From positions 310,001 through 374,000 of the forward strand of contig CAWAJR010000005.1 of NCBI GenBank assembly GCA_963782465.1: DNA of 64,000 bases. The letters run 5' to 3'. This DNA is from JAODBJ01 sp963782465 (lineage in GTDB: Bacteria; Actinomycetota; Acidimicrobiia; IMCC26256; PALSA-610). Position numbers and translations under genes: made by a program. This document shows, one piece after another, positions 53,034-62,419 of the stretch. How positions within the stretch are numbered: position 1 is the stretch's first letter; each line of letters starts with the position of its first letter. Below the pieces are notes generated by a model. The model was not told the DNA's origin. It did not search any database and saw only the letters and a list, made by a program, of their open reading frames with translations.

Positions 53034-54233
53034 GTGACAATGCCGAGCGATTTCTGGTGGGGAACGGCCGCGTCGTCGACCCAAGCGGAAGGTGCCGCTC
53101 CCCAAAGCGACTGGTACGCGCTCGAGCAACGCGGCTTCGTGCCGCCGTCGGGTGAAGGCAACGGCTTCGCGTCCCGTTACGCCGAAGACTTCGAGCTGTA
53201 CGCGGCGCACGGGTTGGCGCATCACCGGATGTCGATCGAATGGGCACGGATCGAACCGCAGGAAGGCCGTCGCGACGAAGCGGCGATCGAGCACTACCGA
53301 GCCGTACTGGAAGCGGCCGGTGCCGCGGGCGTGAAACCCTGGGTGTGCCTGCACCACTTCACGTTGCCGGGATGGTTCACCGAAGTGGGCGAAGGTGGTT
53401 TCGTCGACGACCGCGCCCGCTCCTACTACTGGGCGCGCCACGTCGCGTTCTGCGCGGAAACGTTCGGCGACCTCGTGTACGGGTGGAAGCCGATCAACGA
53501 ACCCGCGGCGTACGCGTCGATCTACGCGCAAGGCGGGCGATCGTTCGCCAACCGTGATTGGCGCAAGGTGTTCGACATGCTCGGCGCGATCCTCCTCGCG
53601 GAGCGCGATGCGTGGCGCGAGTTGCGCGGCGGCGGCAAGCCGGTCGCGACCGTGCACAGCCTCTCGCCCGTGTTCACGGTCGCCGACACGGTTCCGGCGC
53701 GCAACATGTCGCAGCTGCTCGAACGGGTGCTGTGGGACGTGTGGATGCGCGCCGATCGCGACGGCGTGCTCGAACTCCCCGACCGCGCCGCACGAGAAGT
53801 GCCCGACCTGCGCGAAGCCTGCGACCTGATCGGGTTCTCGTACTACAGCGCGACCGGCGTCGGTCGAGAGGGCGAAGGCGTCCCTTACCCGGCCGGCGCG
53901 CGAGTCGGGCCGATGCGTTACGCGCCGTGGAGCGAGGGCCTGGGCATCGTGCTGCACCGCCTGCACGACGAACTCCCCGGCCGGCCGTTGCTGATCTGCG
54001 AGCACGGCGTCGGCACCGACGACGACGAATGGCGCTGCGACATCCTGCGCGCGTCGCTGCAACTCGTCGAGGAAGCCATCGCCGATGGGATCGACGTGCG
54101 CGGCTTCTTCCATTGGACGGGCGTCGACAACTACGAGTGGGACCACGGCTACGACGTCTCGTTCGGTTGCTTCACCCGCGATCGGGAACCGCGCGACAGC
54201 GCCGCGCTCCTCGCGTCGTACGCCCGCGCCTGA
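53034..54233 (+). CDS. GH1 family glycosidase (beta-glucosidase-like)
   Basis: 399 residues with the GH1 barrel: PSDFWWGTAASSTQAEGAAP, HRMSIEWARIEPQEG, acid/base Glu in WKPINEPAAYA, and the nucleophile in LLICEHGVGTDD (normally I-T-E-N-G, here C-E-H-G). Ends FHWTGVDNYEWDHGYDVSFG as usual. It hydrolyses beta-glycosides. Start GTG 53034 or ATG 53040. It interrupts the vWA/MoxR pair in opposite orientation. Confidence 0.9.
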   Translation: MTMPSDFWWGTAASSTQAEGAAPQSDWYALEQRGFVPPSGEGNGFASRYAEDFELYAAHGLAHHRMSIEWARIEPQEGRRDEAAIEHYRAVLEAAGAAGVKPWVCLHHFTLPGWFTEVGEGGFVDDRARSYYWARHVAFCAETFGDLVYGWKPINEPAAYASIYAQGGRSFANRDWRKVFDMLGAILLAERDAWRELRGGGKPVATVHSLSPVFTVADTVPARNMSQLLERVLWDVWMRADRDGVLELPDRAAREVPDLREACDLIGFSYYSATGVGREGEGVPYPAGARVGPMRYAPWSEGLGIVLHRLHDELPGRPLLICEHGVGTDDDEWRCDILRASLQLVEEAIADGIDVRGFFHWTGVDNYEWDHGYDVSFGCFTRDREPRDSAALLASYARA

Positions 54234-54244
54234 CCCCCACCGAT

Positions 54245-54298
54245 CCGAACATTGTCACTTCCCGCTACACGATGTGTGGCTCAAGTGACAATGTTCGG
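54245..54298. repeat. palindrome 1 flanking DUF559 gene
   Basis: CCGAACATTGTCACTT and AAGTGACAATGTTCGG are perfect 16-bp arms around a 22-base loop containing CTACACGATGTG. The DUF559 stop codon lies in its right arm. A related palindrome is at 54944-54994. Confidence 0.8.
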
Positions 54299-54931
54299 GG
54301 ACAGCGCGAGCGTGATACGTCGCAAGGTGTCGCCGGGCCGGCGCGCGACGTCGTCCCACGTCACGTGGGTGACACGGTGGCCGAGCAGCTCGATGTCGGC
54401 GAGCCGTCGCCGGTCGCGCTTCCAGCGCAAGTGCCCGGCATGTGCCTCGAACCCGTCGCATTCCACGACGACGCGGTGCTCGCGCCACAGGAAGTCGACG
54501 CGATAGATCGCGCCCGACGGCGGGGCCAACGTCACCTGGCGCTCGGGCATCGGAAGATGGCTGTCGCGCAACAGGCGCCACAGCTTCACCTCGAGCGGTG
54601 ACTCGAGCGGACGCGTGCCGACGTGCTGGTGCTCCAGCAGCCGTCGAACCTTGGCACTTCCCTTCTTGCCACGACCCGCGACTTGCGTGAACCGCGCCGC
54701 GATGCCGTCGACCTCAATGCGGTCTTGGCCCTCGAGCTGCGCGACCCGATGGAGGACGAACGGCCGCGGCTTGACGGCTGACCGGCGACGATCGAGCGGC
54801 ACGCTGAGATGAAGCAGCACCTTCTTCGGGAGCCCGTCGAAACTCAGGAGGCGCGCCGCCGTGGTGTGCGAGACCGCCGCGTCGTCGCCCAGCCACAGGC
54901 AAGCCGCCATCGCCCGCTGTCGAGCGCGCAA
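54281..54931 (-). CDS. DUF559 (Vsr/MTES-like) endonuclease-fold protein
   Basis: 216 residues. The N-terminal ~115 residues resemble AbiEi-like wing regions (AAVSHTTAARLLSFDGL, LHLSVPLDRRRS). The C-terminal ~100 are the DUF559 domain: ESPLEVKLWRLLRDSHLPMP, RVDFLWREHRVVVECDGFEA and HRVTHVTWDDV, with the D...E-x-D pattern of Vsr-like nucleases. The last residues SPNIVT and the stop are encoded by the flanking palindrome. The cassette, palindrome to palindrome, is about 750 bp and lies between GH1 and moxR. Confidence 0.82.
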   Translation of the reverse strand: MRARQRAMAACLWLGDDAAVSHTTAARLLSFDGLPKKVLLHLSVPLDRRRSAVKPRPFVLHRVAQLEGQDRIEVDGIAARFTQVAGRGKKGSAKVRRLLEHQHVGTRPLESPLEVKLWRLLRDSHLPMPERQVTLAPPSGAIYRVDFLWREHRVVVECDGFEAHAGHLRWKRDRRRLADIELLGHRVTHVTWDDVARRPGDTLRRITLALSPNIVT

Positions 54932-54943
54932 CGAACTCCCCTT

Positions 54944-54994
54944 CGAACATTGTCATTTCCCCTACACACGATGTCGCTCGATTGACAAAGTTCG
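54944..54994. repeat. palindrome 2 flanking DUF559 gene
   Basis: CGAACATTGTCA (54944-54955) and TGACAAAGTTCG (54983-54994) pair with one mismatch around a loop with CTACACACGATGT. Sequence and layout match palindrome 1, so the two are copies of one element, this one slightly diverged. Confidence 0.75.
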
Positions 54995-55021
54995 GGGAAG
55001 GACGAGGGGGAGGTGGCGGGG

Positions 55022-56418
55022 TTAGCGGGCGCGGAAAACGGCGCGGCCGCCGACGGCGTCTTTGTTGAGCCGCTTGGTGAGGTGCAGGCCTTCGAGGACG
55101 AACTCGATCGCGGACGCGACCGCGGCGGGCGACTCGCTCACGCCCAAGTCGGAGAGCACGGCCGAGAGGCCGGGCAGCTGCGGCAGGACGTCGGCGTAGG
55201 CGCTCGACGGAACGTCTTCGCCCGTGTTCACGGTGAGGCCGTCTTCGAACGCGGCGACGATCGGCGCAACCGTTCGGGCCGCACCCGGGCGCGGAACACT
55301 TCGAGCGATGCGGCCTTGACGATGCGTTCGAGCACCTGCGATTCGCGGCCGTCTTCGAGGGTTTCGATCTCGACCTTGCCGGCCGTCGACGCGGCGAGCG
55401 CGTCGAGGTCGCATACGCGCGGTACTACCTCACGTTCGCCCGCGGCAAGGGATCGACGCGCCGCGTTCGCGACGAGCGTTTCGTAGTTGGTGATCGACAA
55501 CCGAGCCGAAACACCGGAGCGCTGGTTGATGTGCGGCGAACGCCGGGCCAGCTGGCTGATCTCCGCGACGATCTCGGTCATGAACGACGGCACCGAGACG
55601 GTGAGCCCCTCCGCGGCGAGCGGCCGGACCTCCTGGTGGATCACTTCCATCTCGATGTCGGTCTCGAGCGGGTAGTGCGTACGGATCTGCGAACCGAACC
55701 GGTCCTTGAGCGGGGTGATGATGCGGCCGCGGTTCGTGTAGTCCTCGGGGTTCGCCGACGCGACGAGGAGCAGGTCGAGCGGGAGGCGGATCTTGTAACC
55801 GCGGATCTGGACGTCACGCTCTTCGAGGACGTTCAGGAGACCGACCTGGATGCGTTCGGCGAGGTCGGGGAGCTCGTTGATCGCGAAGATCCCGCGATTG
55901 GTGCGCGGCACGAGCCCGTAGTGGATGGTGAGCTCGTCGGAGAGGTAACGACCTTCGGCGACCTTGATCGGGTCGACTTCGCCGATGAGGTCGGCGATCG
56001 ACGTGTCGGGGGTCGCGAGCTTCTCGCCGAAGCGCCGCTCGCGGTGGATCCATTCGATCGGCGTTTCGTCGGCACGGTCGGCGATGAGATGGCGCGCGTA
56101 GGGCGAAATCGGGTGGTAAGGGTCGTCGTTGATCTCGCTGCCGGCAACCATCGGCGACCACTCGTCGAGCAGGTTCGTGAGCGCGCGGATGATGCGCGTC
56201 TTCGCCTGCCCCCGTTCACCCAGAAAGATGATGTCGTGGCCCGCGAGCAGGGCGTTGGCCAGCTGCGGCAACACCGTCGTCTCGTAGCCGACCACACCGT
56301 CGACGAGCGGGCGGTTCTCGGCCAGCGCACGAATGGCGTTCGCACGGATCTCTTCCTTGACCGGGCGGGACACCCAGCCGCTGGATCGCAGTTCCCCCAG
56401 CGTTGCGGCTCGACTCAT
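55022..56418 (-). CDS. MoxR/magnesium-chelatase-like AAA+ ATPase, frameshifted near 55275
   Basis: About 465 residues. The AAA+ core has Walker A FLGERGQAKTRIIRA, Walker B GIFAINELPDL, LLNVLEERDVQIRGYKIRLP (sensor region) and ANPEDYTNRGRIITPLKDRF. The lid domain continues ISQLARRSPHINQRSGVSAR. After ~55275 the frame changes and reads TVAPIVAAFEDGLTVNTGED to the end at 55022. MoxR ATPases work with vWA proteins; the probable partner is the 50995-52995 gene. ATG 56418 fits the family start. Confidence 0.88.
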
Positions 56419-56500
56419 CAGCGCGCGCTCCTCGTTGCAAGTCTTACGGCGAGTGTACGTCTGGCCCCCCGGGGCCGACACTCGGCCGTAGCCTGCGGTC

Positions 56501-58654
56501 GTGGACGGCGAACCCGCGACGCTCGACCTCGGTGGATCGTGGCGCGCGCACGCGAGTGCCGGTGATCTCCCCAAACTGTTCGCGCGGCCCGACTTCGACG
56601 ATCGCTCGTGGGCGCCGATCGAGGTGCCCGGCCACTGGCGTTCGACACCCGCGTTCGCCGGGTTCGACGGCCCCCTGCTGTACCGCCGGTCATTCGGCGC
56701 CACCGCACTCCCGACGGGCCAACGCCGCTTCCTCGAACTCGACGGCTGCTTCTACTACGGCGACGTCTGGCTCGACGGCGACTACATCGGCGCGACCGAG
56801 GGTTACTTCGCTCCTCACGCGTTCGACATCACGGAACAACTGGCGCGGAACGACGAACACGTGCTCGCGATCGAGGTCGCGTGCCCACCGCAACGCGACC
56901 GAACCGCGAAGCGCACGATCACGGGCGTGTTCTCACACTCCGAATCGCTCGACTCGGCGTGGAACCCCGGTGGGCTGTGGCGCCCGCTTCGCGTTTCCAC
57001 CACCGGTCCCCTCCGCATCGACCGGATGCGCGTGCTGTGCACCGAAGCGTCGGTCGAGCGGGGCCGCATCGCGGTACACCTGACCGTCGATGCCGCCGTC
57101 GACGACGAGACGCGGTCGCCGGCGCGTCTGGTCGCCAACGTCCACGACGAAGGCGGCCGCCTCCTCGCGTCGCAGACCAATGACCTCGCCCTCGCGCAGG
57201 GCGAGAACCACCTGAACATCGCGCTCGACGTCGACCACCCGCCTCGCTGGTGGCCCGCCCGGCTGGGCGACCAGCCACGGTGCCGGGTCGACGTCGAGCT
57301 ACATGCCGGCGAGACCGTCAGCGACCGCCGCTCGGTACTCACCGCGCTTCGCGAAGTGCGCTTCGACAACTGGACGTTCAGCATCAACGGTGAACGGCTC
57401 TTCGTGAAGGGTTCGAACCAGGGCCCGGCGAGGATGGCACTCGCCGAGGCGACCGACGATGAGCTGCGCGGCGACGTCGACCGCGCGCTCGACGCGAACC
57501 TCGACTTCCTCCGCGTGCACGCGCACGTGACCCGACCCGAGTTCTACGACGCCGCCGACCGACGGGGCCTGCTGCTCTGGCAGGACTTCCCGCTGCAGTG
57601 GGGGTACGCGCGCAGCGTCCGCCGCCAGGCGGTGCGCCAGGCGCGCGCGATGGTCGACCTCCTCGGCCATCATCCGTCGATCGCGCTGTGGTGCGCGCAC
57701 AACGAACCACTCGCGCTCGGCCAGCCCGGCGAGGCGATGAGCGTGGGCAAGACCGTGAAGATCGGTGCGTCGATGTTCCTGCCGACCTGGAACAAGGACG
57801 TCCTCGACCGGTCGATCACGCGCCGGCTCGGCCGCTCCGACCCGACCCGCCCCGCCGTCCGCCATTCGGGTGTGTTGCCCGGCGCGAGCAGCCGCGGCAC
57901 CGACACCCATGCGTACTTCGGTTGGTACTACGGCAATCTCGCCGGCCTCGCCCCGGCACTGCGCGCCATGCCCCGCCTCGCTCGTTTCGTGACCGAGTTC
58001 GGCGCGCAGGCCGTACCTGACACCTGCGAGTGGATGGCACCGGACCGCTGGCCCGCGCTCGGCTGGGACGACCTGTTCGAACACCACGCGTTGCAGCGCC
58101 GCAACTTCGATCGCTTCGTCCCTCCGGCCGACTGCAAGACCTTCGACGAATGGCGCGAAGCGACGCAGGCGTACCAGGCGGCCTTGATCCAGCTCCAGGT
58201 GGAAGACCTGCGCCGGTTGAAGTACGCACCGACCGGCGGGTTCGCGCACTTCTCGTTCGCCGACGGCAACCCCGCAGTGAGTTGGTCGGTGCTCGATCAC
58301 GAGCGCGTCGCCAAGCGCGGCTACGGCGCGCTGCGCGACGCATGCCGGCCGGTGCTGCCGATGCTCGAACCGCGCGAAGGGCTCGTGCACGTCGTGAGTG
58401 AGGAGCGGACCGCGCTGGCCGACGCGACGATCGAAGTGCACCTCGACGGTCAACGCCACCGCTTCGGTGGCACCATCGCGGCCGACGCGGTCACCTATGT
58501 GGGGCGGGTCGAGCTCAACGACGCCGTCGACGTCGAGGTCGTGCTCGAACATCCAGCGGTCGGGCGGGTCACCAACCGGTACCCGCTGAGCATCCTCGAC
58601 GCCTGCCGGCCGGGCCGCCGGTCGCCGGGTTTCCTGCGGCGCGCGTCGAGCTGA
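56501..58654 (+). CDS. GH2 family glycosidase (beta-mannosidase/galactosidase-like)
   Basis: 717 residues with the GH2 domain order: sugar-binding jelly roll (LDLGGSWRAHASAGDLPKLF, FLELDGCFYYGDVWLDGDYI), Ig-like domain, and TIM barrel with FDNWTFSINGERLFVKGSNQ, acid/base Glu in LWCAHNEPLALG and nucleophile Glu in FVTEFGAQAVPD. It has no signal peptide, so it acts inside the cell on a taken-up oligosaccharide; exact sugar is unknown. GTG 56501. Together with the GH1 gene it suggests sugar scavenging. Confidence 0.88.
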   Translation: MDGEPATLDLGGSWRAHASAGDLPKLFARPDFDDRSWAPIEVPGHWRSTPAFAGFDGPLLYRRSFGATALPTGQRRFLELDGCFYYGDVWLDGDYIGATEGYFAPHAFDITEQLARNDEHVLAIEVACPPQRDRTAKRTITGVFSHSESLDSAWNPGGLWRPLRVSTTGPLRIDRMRVLCTEASVERGRIAVHLTVDAAVDDETRSPARLVANVHDEGGRLLASQTNDLALAQGENHLNIALDVDHPPRWWPARLGDQPRCRVDVELHAGETVSDRRSVLTALREVRFDNWTFSINGERLFVKGSNQGPARMALAEATDDELRGDVDRALDANLDFLRVHAHVTRPEFYDAADRRGLLLWQDFPLQWGYARSVRRQAVRQARAMVDLLGHHPSIALWCAHNEPLALGQPGEAMSVGKTVKIGASMFLPTWNKDVLDRSITRRLGRSDPTRPAVRHSGVLPGASSRGTDTHAYFGWYYGNLAGLAPALRAMPRLARFVTEFGAQAVPDTCEWMAPDRWPALGWDDLFEHHALQRRNFDRFVPPADCKTFDEWREATQAYQAALIQLQVEDLRRLKYAPTGGFAHFSFADGNPAVSWSVLDHERVAKRGYGALRDACRPVLPMLEPREGLVHVVSEERTALADATIEVHLDGQRHRFGGTIAADAVTYVGRVELNDAVDVEVVLEHPAVGRVTNRYPLSILDACRPGRRSPGFLRRASS

Positions 58655-58798
58655 ACGAGCGCCGGGCCGGTCGCCGCGGCCCGGATACGGACGCCGCGTT
58701 GGGCACGATGTAGGGTCCGCGCACAAAGGCACGAGCAGCCCCGGCGGCCTCATTCGCAGGCGAATCCGACGCTTCCGGGCACCCACCCGGGGGAGGCC

Positions 58799-59630
58799 AT
58801 GGCGCAGTCGACCACACAGTCCCGTCCCGTGACGGAGCCGGTCGCACCAATCAGGAAACCGCGGCGCCGAGCCCCGTGGCCGGTCGAGTTCTACCGGTCG
58901 AGCGTCGGCAAGAAGTGGGTGATGGCCGTGTCGGGCATCATCCTGTTGAGCTTCGTGCTGGTCCACATGATCGGCAACCTGAAGCTCTACTTGTCGAAGC
59001 AGGAGATCAACCTCTACGGCGAGGCGCTGCGCACCATGCCGGGCCACCTGCTCCCGCGCACCTGGCTGCTGTGGGGCATCCGTTCGACGCTCATCGCGGC
59101 GTTCGTGTTCCACATTCACTCGGCGTACGGGCTCACGGTCATCAACCGCAAGGCCCGCCCCATGCAGTACCAGTCGAAGCGTGACTACGTGGCCGCGAAC
59201 TTCGCGTCACGCACGATGCGCTGGACCGGCGTCATCATCCTGCTCTACGTGCTGTTCCACCTCGCCGACCTCACCTGGGGAATGGCGAACCCGGAGTTCG
59301 TGCGGGGCGATCCCTACAACAACCTGGTGTACAGCCTGCAACGGCCGGCGGTGGCAGCGATCTACATCATCGCCACGATCGCGCTCTGCATCCACCTCAC
59401 CCACGGTGTGTGGAGCATGTTCCAGAGCCTCGGTATCAACAACCCCCGCATCAACGCGGCCAAGCGCCCGTTTGCGTACGGCTTCGCGCTCGGTGATCCT
59501 CCTCGGCAACCTCAGCTTCCCGATCGCGATCCAGTTGCACCTCGTCAAGACCGAATGCCCTCACGCTCCGACGACGCTGTCCTGCTCCGTCGCGGCGCGT
59601 GAGCACAAGTTGAATGAGATCAACCGATGA
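58799..59630 (+). CDS. sdhC: succinate dehydrogenase cytochrome b subunit, frameshifted near 59491
   Basis: About 276 residues of the single-subunit b558-type anchor. Five helices carry the haem histidines: VMAVSGIILLSFVLVHMIGN, LIAAFVFHIHSAYGLTVINR, GVIILLYVLFHLADLTWG, AAIYIIATIALCIHLTHGVW, and after a frame change VILLGNLSFPIAIQLHLV. One extra G near 59491 explains the shift. The stop at 59628-59630 overlaps the sdhA ATG. It anchors SdhAB and passes electrons to menaquinone. Confidence 0.9.
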
Positions 59631-61573
59631 CTGCTACCGCGACGACGTCGAGCGATTCGGGCCTCGATTCAAAGGTGCCCGCCGGGCCGATCGCCGAGAA
59701 GTGGGACAACCACAAGTTCGACATCAAACTCGTCAACCCGGCGAACAAGCGCCGGTTCCACATCATCGTGATCGGCAGCGGCCTCGCGGGGGCCTCTGCA
59801 TCGGCGAGCCTCGCCGAACTCGGTTACCGCGTCACGTGCATCACCTATCACGACTCGCCCCGGCGCGCGCACAGCATCGCCGCACAGGGCGGGATCAACG
59901 CAGCGAAGAACTACAAGAACGACGGCGACAGCGTCTTCCGCCTCTTCTACGACACCGTGAAGGGCGGCGACTACCGCTCCCGCGAAGCGAACGTGTACCG
60001 CCTCGCGCAGGTGAGTGTCGACATCATCGACCAGTGCGTCGCGCAGGGCGTGCCGTTCGCGCGCGAGTACGGGGGGTTGCTCGACAACCGTTCGTTCGGC
60101 GGCGCGCAGGTATCGCGCACGTTCTACGCGCGCGGCCAGACCGGCCAGCAGTTGCTCCTCGGCGCGTACCAGGCGCTGATGCGGCAGGTGCACCTGGGTA
60201 CCGTCGAGTTGTTGCCGCGCACGGAGATGCTCGACGTCGTGCTGAAGGACGGCGTCGCGGCGGGTGTCGTCTGCCGCGACATCGAGCACGGCGACGTGTT
60301 CGCCGTTTCGGGTCACGCGGTCGTGCTCGCGACCGGCGGCTACGGCAACGCCTTCTACTTGTCGACGAACGCCAAGCAGTGCAACGTCACCGCGACGTGG
60401 CGGGCGGCGAAGAAGGGTGCCTTCTTCGCCAACCCGTGCTACACGCAGATCCACCCCACCTGCATCCCGGCGAGCGACGAGTTCCAGTCGAAGCTCACCC
60501 TGATGTCGGAGTCGCTACGCAACGACGGCCGGATCTGGGTTCCGAAGAACACCGAAGACACCCGGCCCGCCGGCTCGATCCCCGAGGCCGACCGCGACTA
60601 CTTCCTCGAACGTCGCTACCCCGCGTTCGGCAACCTCGTGCCGCGCGACGTCGCGTCGCGCGCGATCAAGCGCGAAGTCGACGCCGGACGCGGTGTGGGG
60701 CCGCTCAAGAACGGCGCCTACCTCGACTTCGGCGAAGCGATCGACCGCCTCGGTCACGACACCATCGAAGCGCGTTACGGGAACCTCTTCGAGATGTACG
60801 ACCGCATCACCGACGAGAACCCGTACAAACAACCGATGCGGATCTACCCGGCCGTCCACTACACGATGGGTGGTCTCTGGGTCGACTACAACCTGATGAG
60901 CAACATCCCGGGCGTGTACGTGATCGGCGAGGCCAACTTCTCCGATCACGGCGCCAACCGCCTCGGCGCGAGCGCACTGATGCAGGGTCTGGCCGACGGC
61001 TACTTCGTGCTCCCCTACACGATCGGCGACTACCTCGCGCCGTTGCTCGGCACGGAACCCGTGCCGGTCGACGACCCGGTCTTCGAGGAGTCCGCGAAGG
61101 CGGTCGACGACAAGGTCAAGCGGCTGCTCTCGATCAAGGGCGAGCGAACCGTCGACGAGTTCCACCGGGAACTCGGCAAGGTCGTGTGGGACAACTGCGG
61201 GATGGCCCGCACCGAGCAGAGCCTGCAGAAGGCGCTGTCGGAGATCCCGGCGATCCGCGACGAGTACTGGAAGAACGTGCGCGTGCTCGGCGACGACGAG
61301 ACACGGAACCAGTCGCTCGAAAAGGCGCAGCGGGTGGCCGACTTCCTCGAGTTCAACGAGCTCATGTGCCTCGACGCGTTGCACCGCAAGGAATCCTGCG
61401 GCGGCCACTTCCGCGAGGAGTACCAGACGGAAGACGGCGAGGCGTTGCGCGACGACGAGAACTTCGCGTACGTCGCGGCGTGGGAAGTGACCGGCGTCGG
61501 CCAGGCTCCCGTACTGCACAAAGAGCCGCTCGAATTCGAAACCGTCCACCTCGCGACCCGTAGCTACAAGTAG
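59627..61573 (+). CDS. sdhA: succinate dehydrogenase flavoprotein subunit
   Basis: 648 residues, full length. FAD-binding IIVIGSGLAGASASASLAEL, the FAD-linked His region AHSIAAQGGINAAKN, VLATGGYGNAFYLSTNAKQC, active-site NPCYTQIHPTCIP, HYTMGGLWVDYN and GEANFSDHGANRLGASALMQ. The sequence belongs to the SdhA type found with b558 anchors (actinobacteria, Bacteroidetes). It oxidises succinate in the TCA cycle. Translation is coupled to sdhC by ATGA. Confidence 0.97.
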   Translation: MTATATTSSDSGLDSKVPAGPIAEKWDNHKFDIKLVNPANKRRFHIIVIGSGLAGASASASLAELGYRVTCITYHDSPRRAHSIAAQGGINAAKNYKNDGDSVFRLFYDTVKGGDYRSREANVYRLAQVSVDIIDQCVAQGVPFAREYGGLLDNRSFGGAQVSRTFYARGQTGQQLLLGAYQALMRQVHLGTVELLPRTEMLDVVLKDGVAAGVVCRDIEHGDVFAVSGHAVVLATGGYGNAFYLSTNAKQCNVTATWRAAKKGAFFANPCYTQIHPTCIPASDEFQSKLTLMSESLRNDGRIWVPKNTEDTRPAGSIPEADRDYFLERRYPAFGNLVPRDVASRAIKREVDAGRGVGPLKNGAYLDFGEAIDRLGHDTIEARYGNLFEMYDRITDENPYKQPMRIYPAVHYTMGGLWVDYNLMSNIPGVYVIGEANFSDHGANRLGASALMQGLADGYFVLPYTIGDYLAPLLGTEPVPVDDPVFEESAKAVDDKVKRLLSIKGERTVDEFHRELGKVVWDNCGMARTEQSLQKALSEIPAIRDEYWKNVRVLGDDETRNQSLEKAQRVADFLEFNELMCLDALHRKESCGGHFREEYQTEDGEALRDDENFAYVAAWEVTGVGQAPVLHKEPLEFETVHLATRSYK

Positions 61574-61600
61574 CAACCGGACCACGGAGTACTGCGACCA

Positions 61601-62368
61601 ATGCACCTCACCCTGACCGTGTGGCGCCAAGCGAGCGCGAAGGCGACCGGCACATTCGAGACCTACGACGTCCCCGACATCAGCCCCGACATGTCGTTCC
61701 TCGAGATGCTCGACATCGTGAACGAGCGGCTGATCAAGGACGGCCGCGAACCGATCGCGTTCGACCACGACTGCCGTGAAGGCATCTGCGGCTCGTGCGG
61801 GATGATGATCAACGGGCAGGCGCACGGTCCCGAGCGCGGCACCGCCACCTGCCAGCTGCACATGCGCAAGTTCAGCGACGGCGCCCACGTCACGATCGAA
61901 CCGTGGCGGGCGGCGTCGTTCCCCGTCACGAAGGACCTGTGTGTCGACCGCAGCCCGTTCGACGCGATCATCGCGGCGGGCGGCTTCATCACCGCACCGA
62001 CCGGGAGCGCGCCCGACGCCAACCTCATCCCGGTGCCGAAGGTGGTCTCGGACACGGCCATGGACGCGGCCGCGTGCATCGGGTGCGGGGCATGCGTCGC
62101 CGCCTGCCCGAACGGTGCGGCGCATCTCTTCACCGCCGCGAAGCTGCAACACCTCAACCTGATGCCCCAGGGCCAGGCGGAGCGGTGGGAACGCACGCTG
62201 GCGATGGTCGACACGATGGAGTCGTATTTCGGGTCGTGCACCATGCACGGCGAGTGCGAGGCCGCGTGCCCGAAAGAGATCAGCATCGACTTCATCGCCC
62301 TGCTCAACCGCGACTACGCGAAGGCGCAGACCAAGCAGCGCCGCCTCGTCGGCCAGACCTTCCCGTAA
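61601..62368 (+). CDS. sdhB: succinate dehydrogenase iron-sulfur subunit
   Basis: 255 residues. [2Fe-2S] ligands in DCREGICGSCGMMINGQAHG with a fourth Cys in GTATCQLH, [4Fe-4S] in CIGCGACVAACPNG, [3Fe-4S] in GSCTMHGECEAACPKEISID. It carries electrons from the flavoprotein to the haem subunit. It follows sdhA by 27 bases and is closed by a long palindrome. Confidence 0.97.
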   Translation: MHLTLTVWRQASAKATGTFETYDVPDISPDMSFLEMLDIVNERLIKDGREPIAFDHDCREGICGSCGMMINGQAHGPERGTATCQLHMRKFSDGAHVTIEPWRAASFPVTKDLCVDRSPFDAIIAAGGFITAPTGSAPDANLIPVPKVVSDTAMDAAACIGCGACVAACPNGAAHLFTAAKLQHLNLMPQGQAERWERTLAMVDTMESYFGSCTMHGECEAACPKEISIDFIALLNRDYAKAQTKQRRLVGQTFP

Positions 62369-62372
62369 AACC

Positions 62373-62419
62373 GACGGGCGTCGATAGCTATCGCTATGCG
62401 ATAGCTATCGACGCCCGTC
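62373..62419. terminator. long palindrome between sdhB and methyltransferase
   Basis: About 20-bp perfect arms, each containing the self-complementary CGATAGCTATCG, meet at a short CTATG centre. It begins 4 bases after the sdhB stop and its right end touches the stop of the convergent methyltransferase, so it can terminate both transcripts. No strong T-run, as usual in high-GC actinobacteria. Confidence 0.7.

Noticed and set aside
57299..59119. 606-residue minus frame opposite the GH2 gene
   Set aside because: No recognisable domain; the GH2 gene on the plus strand is intact with catalytic residues.
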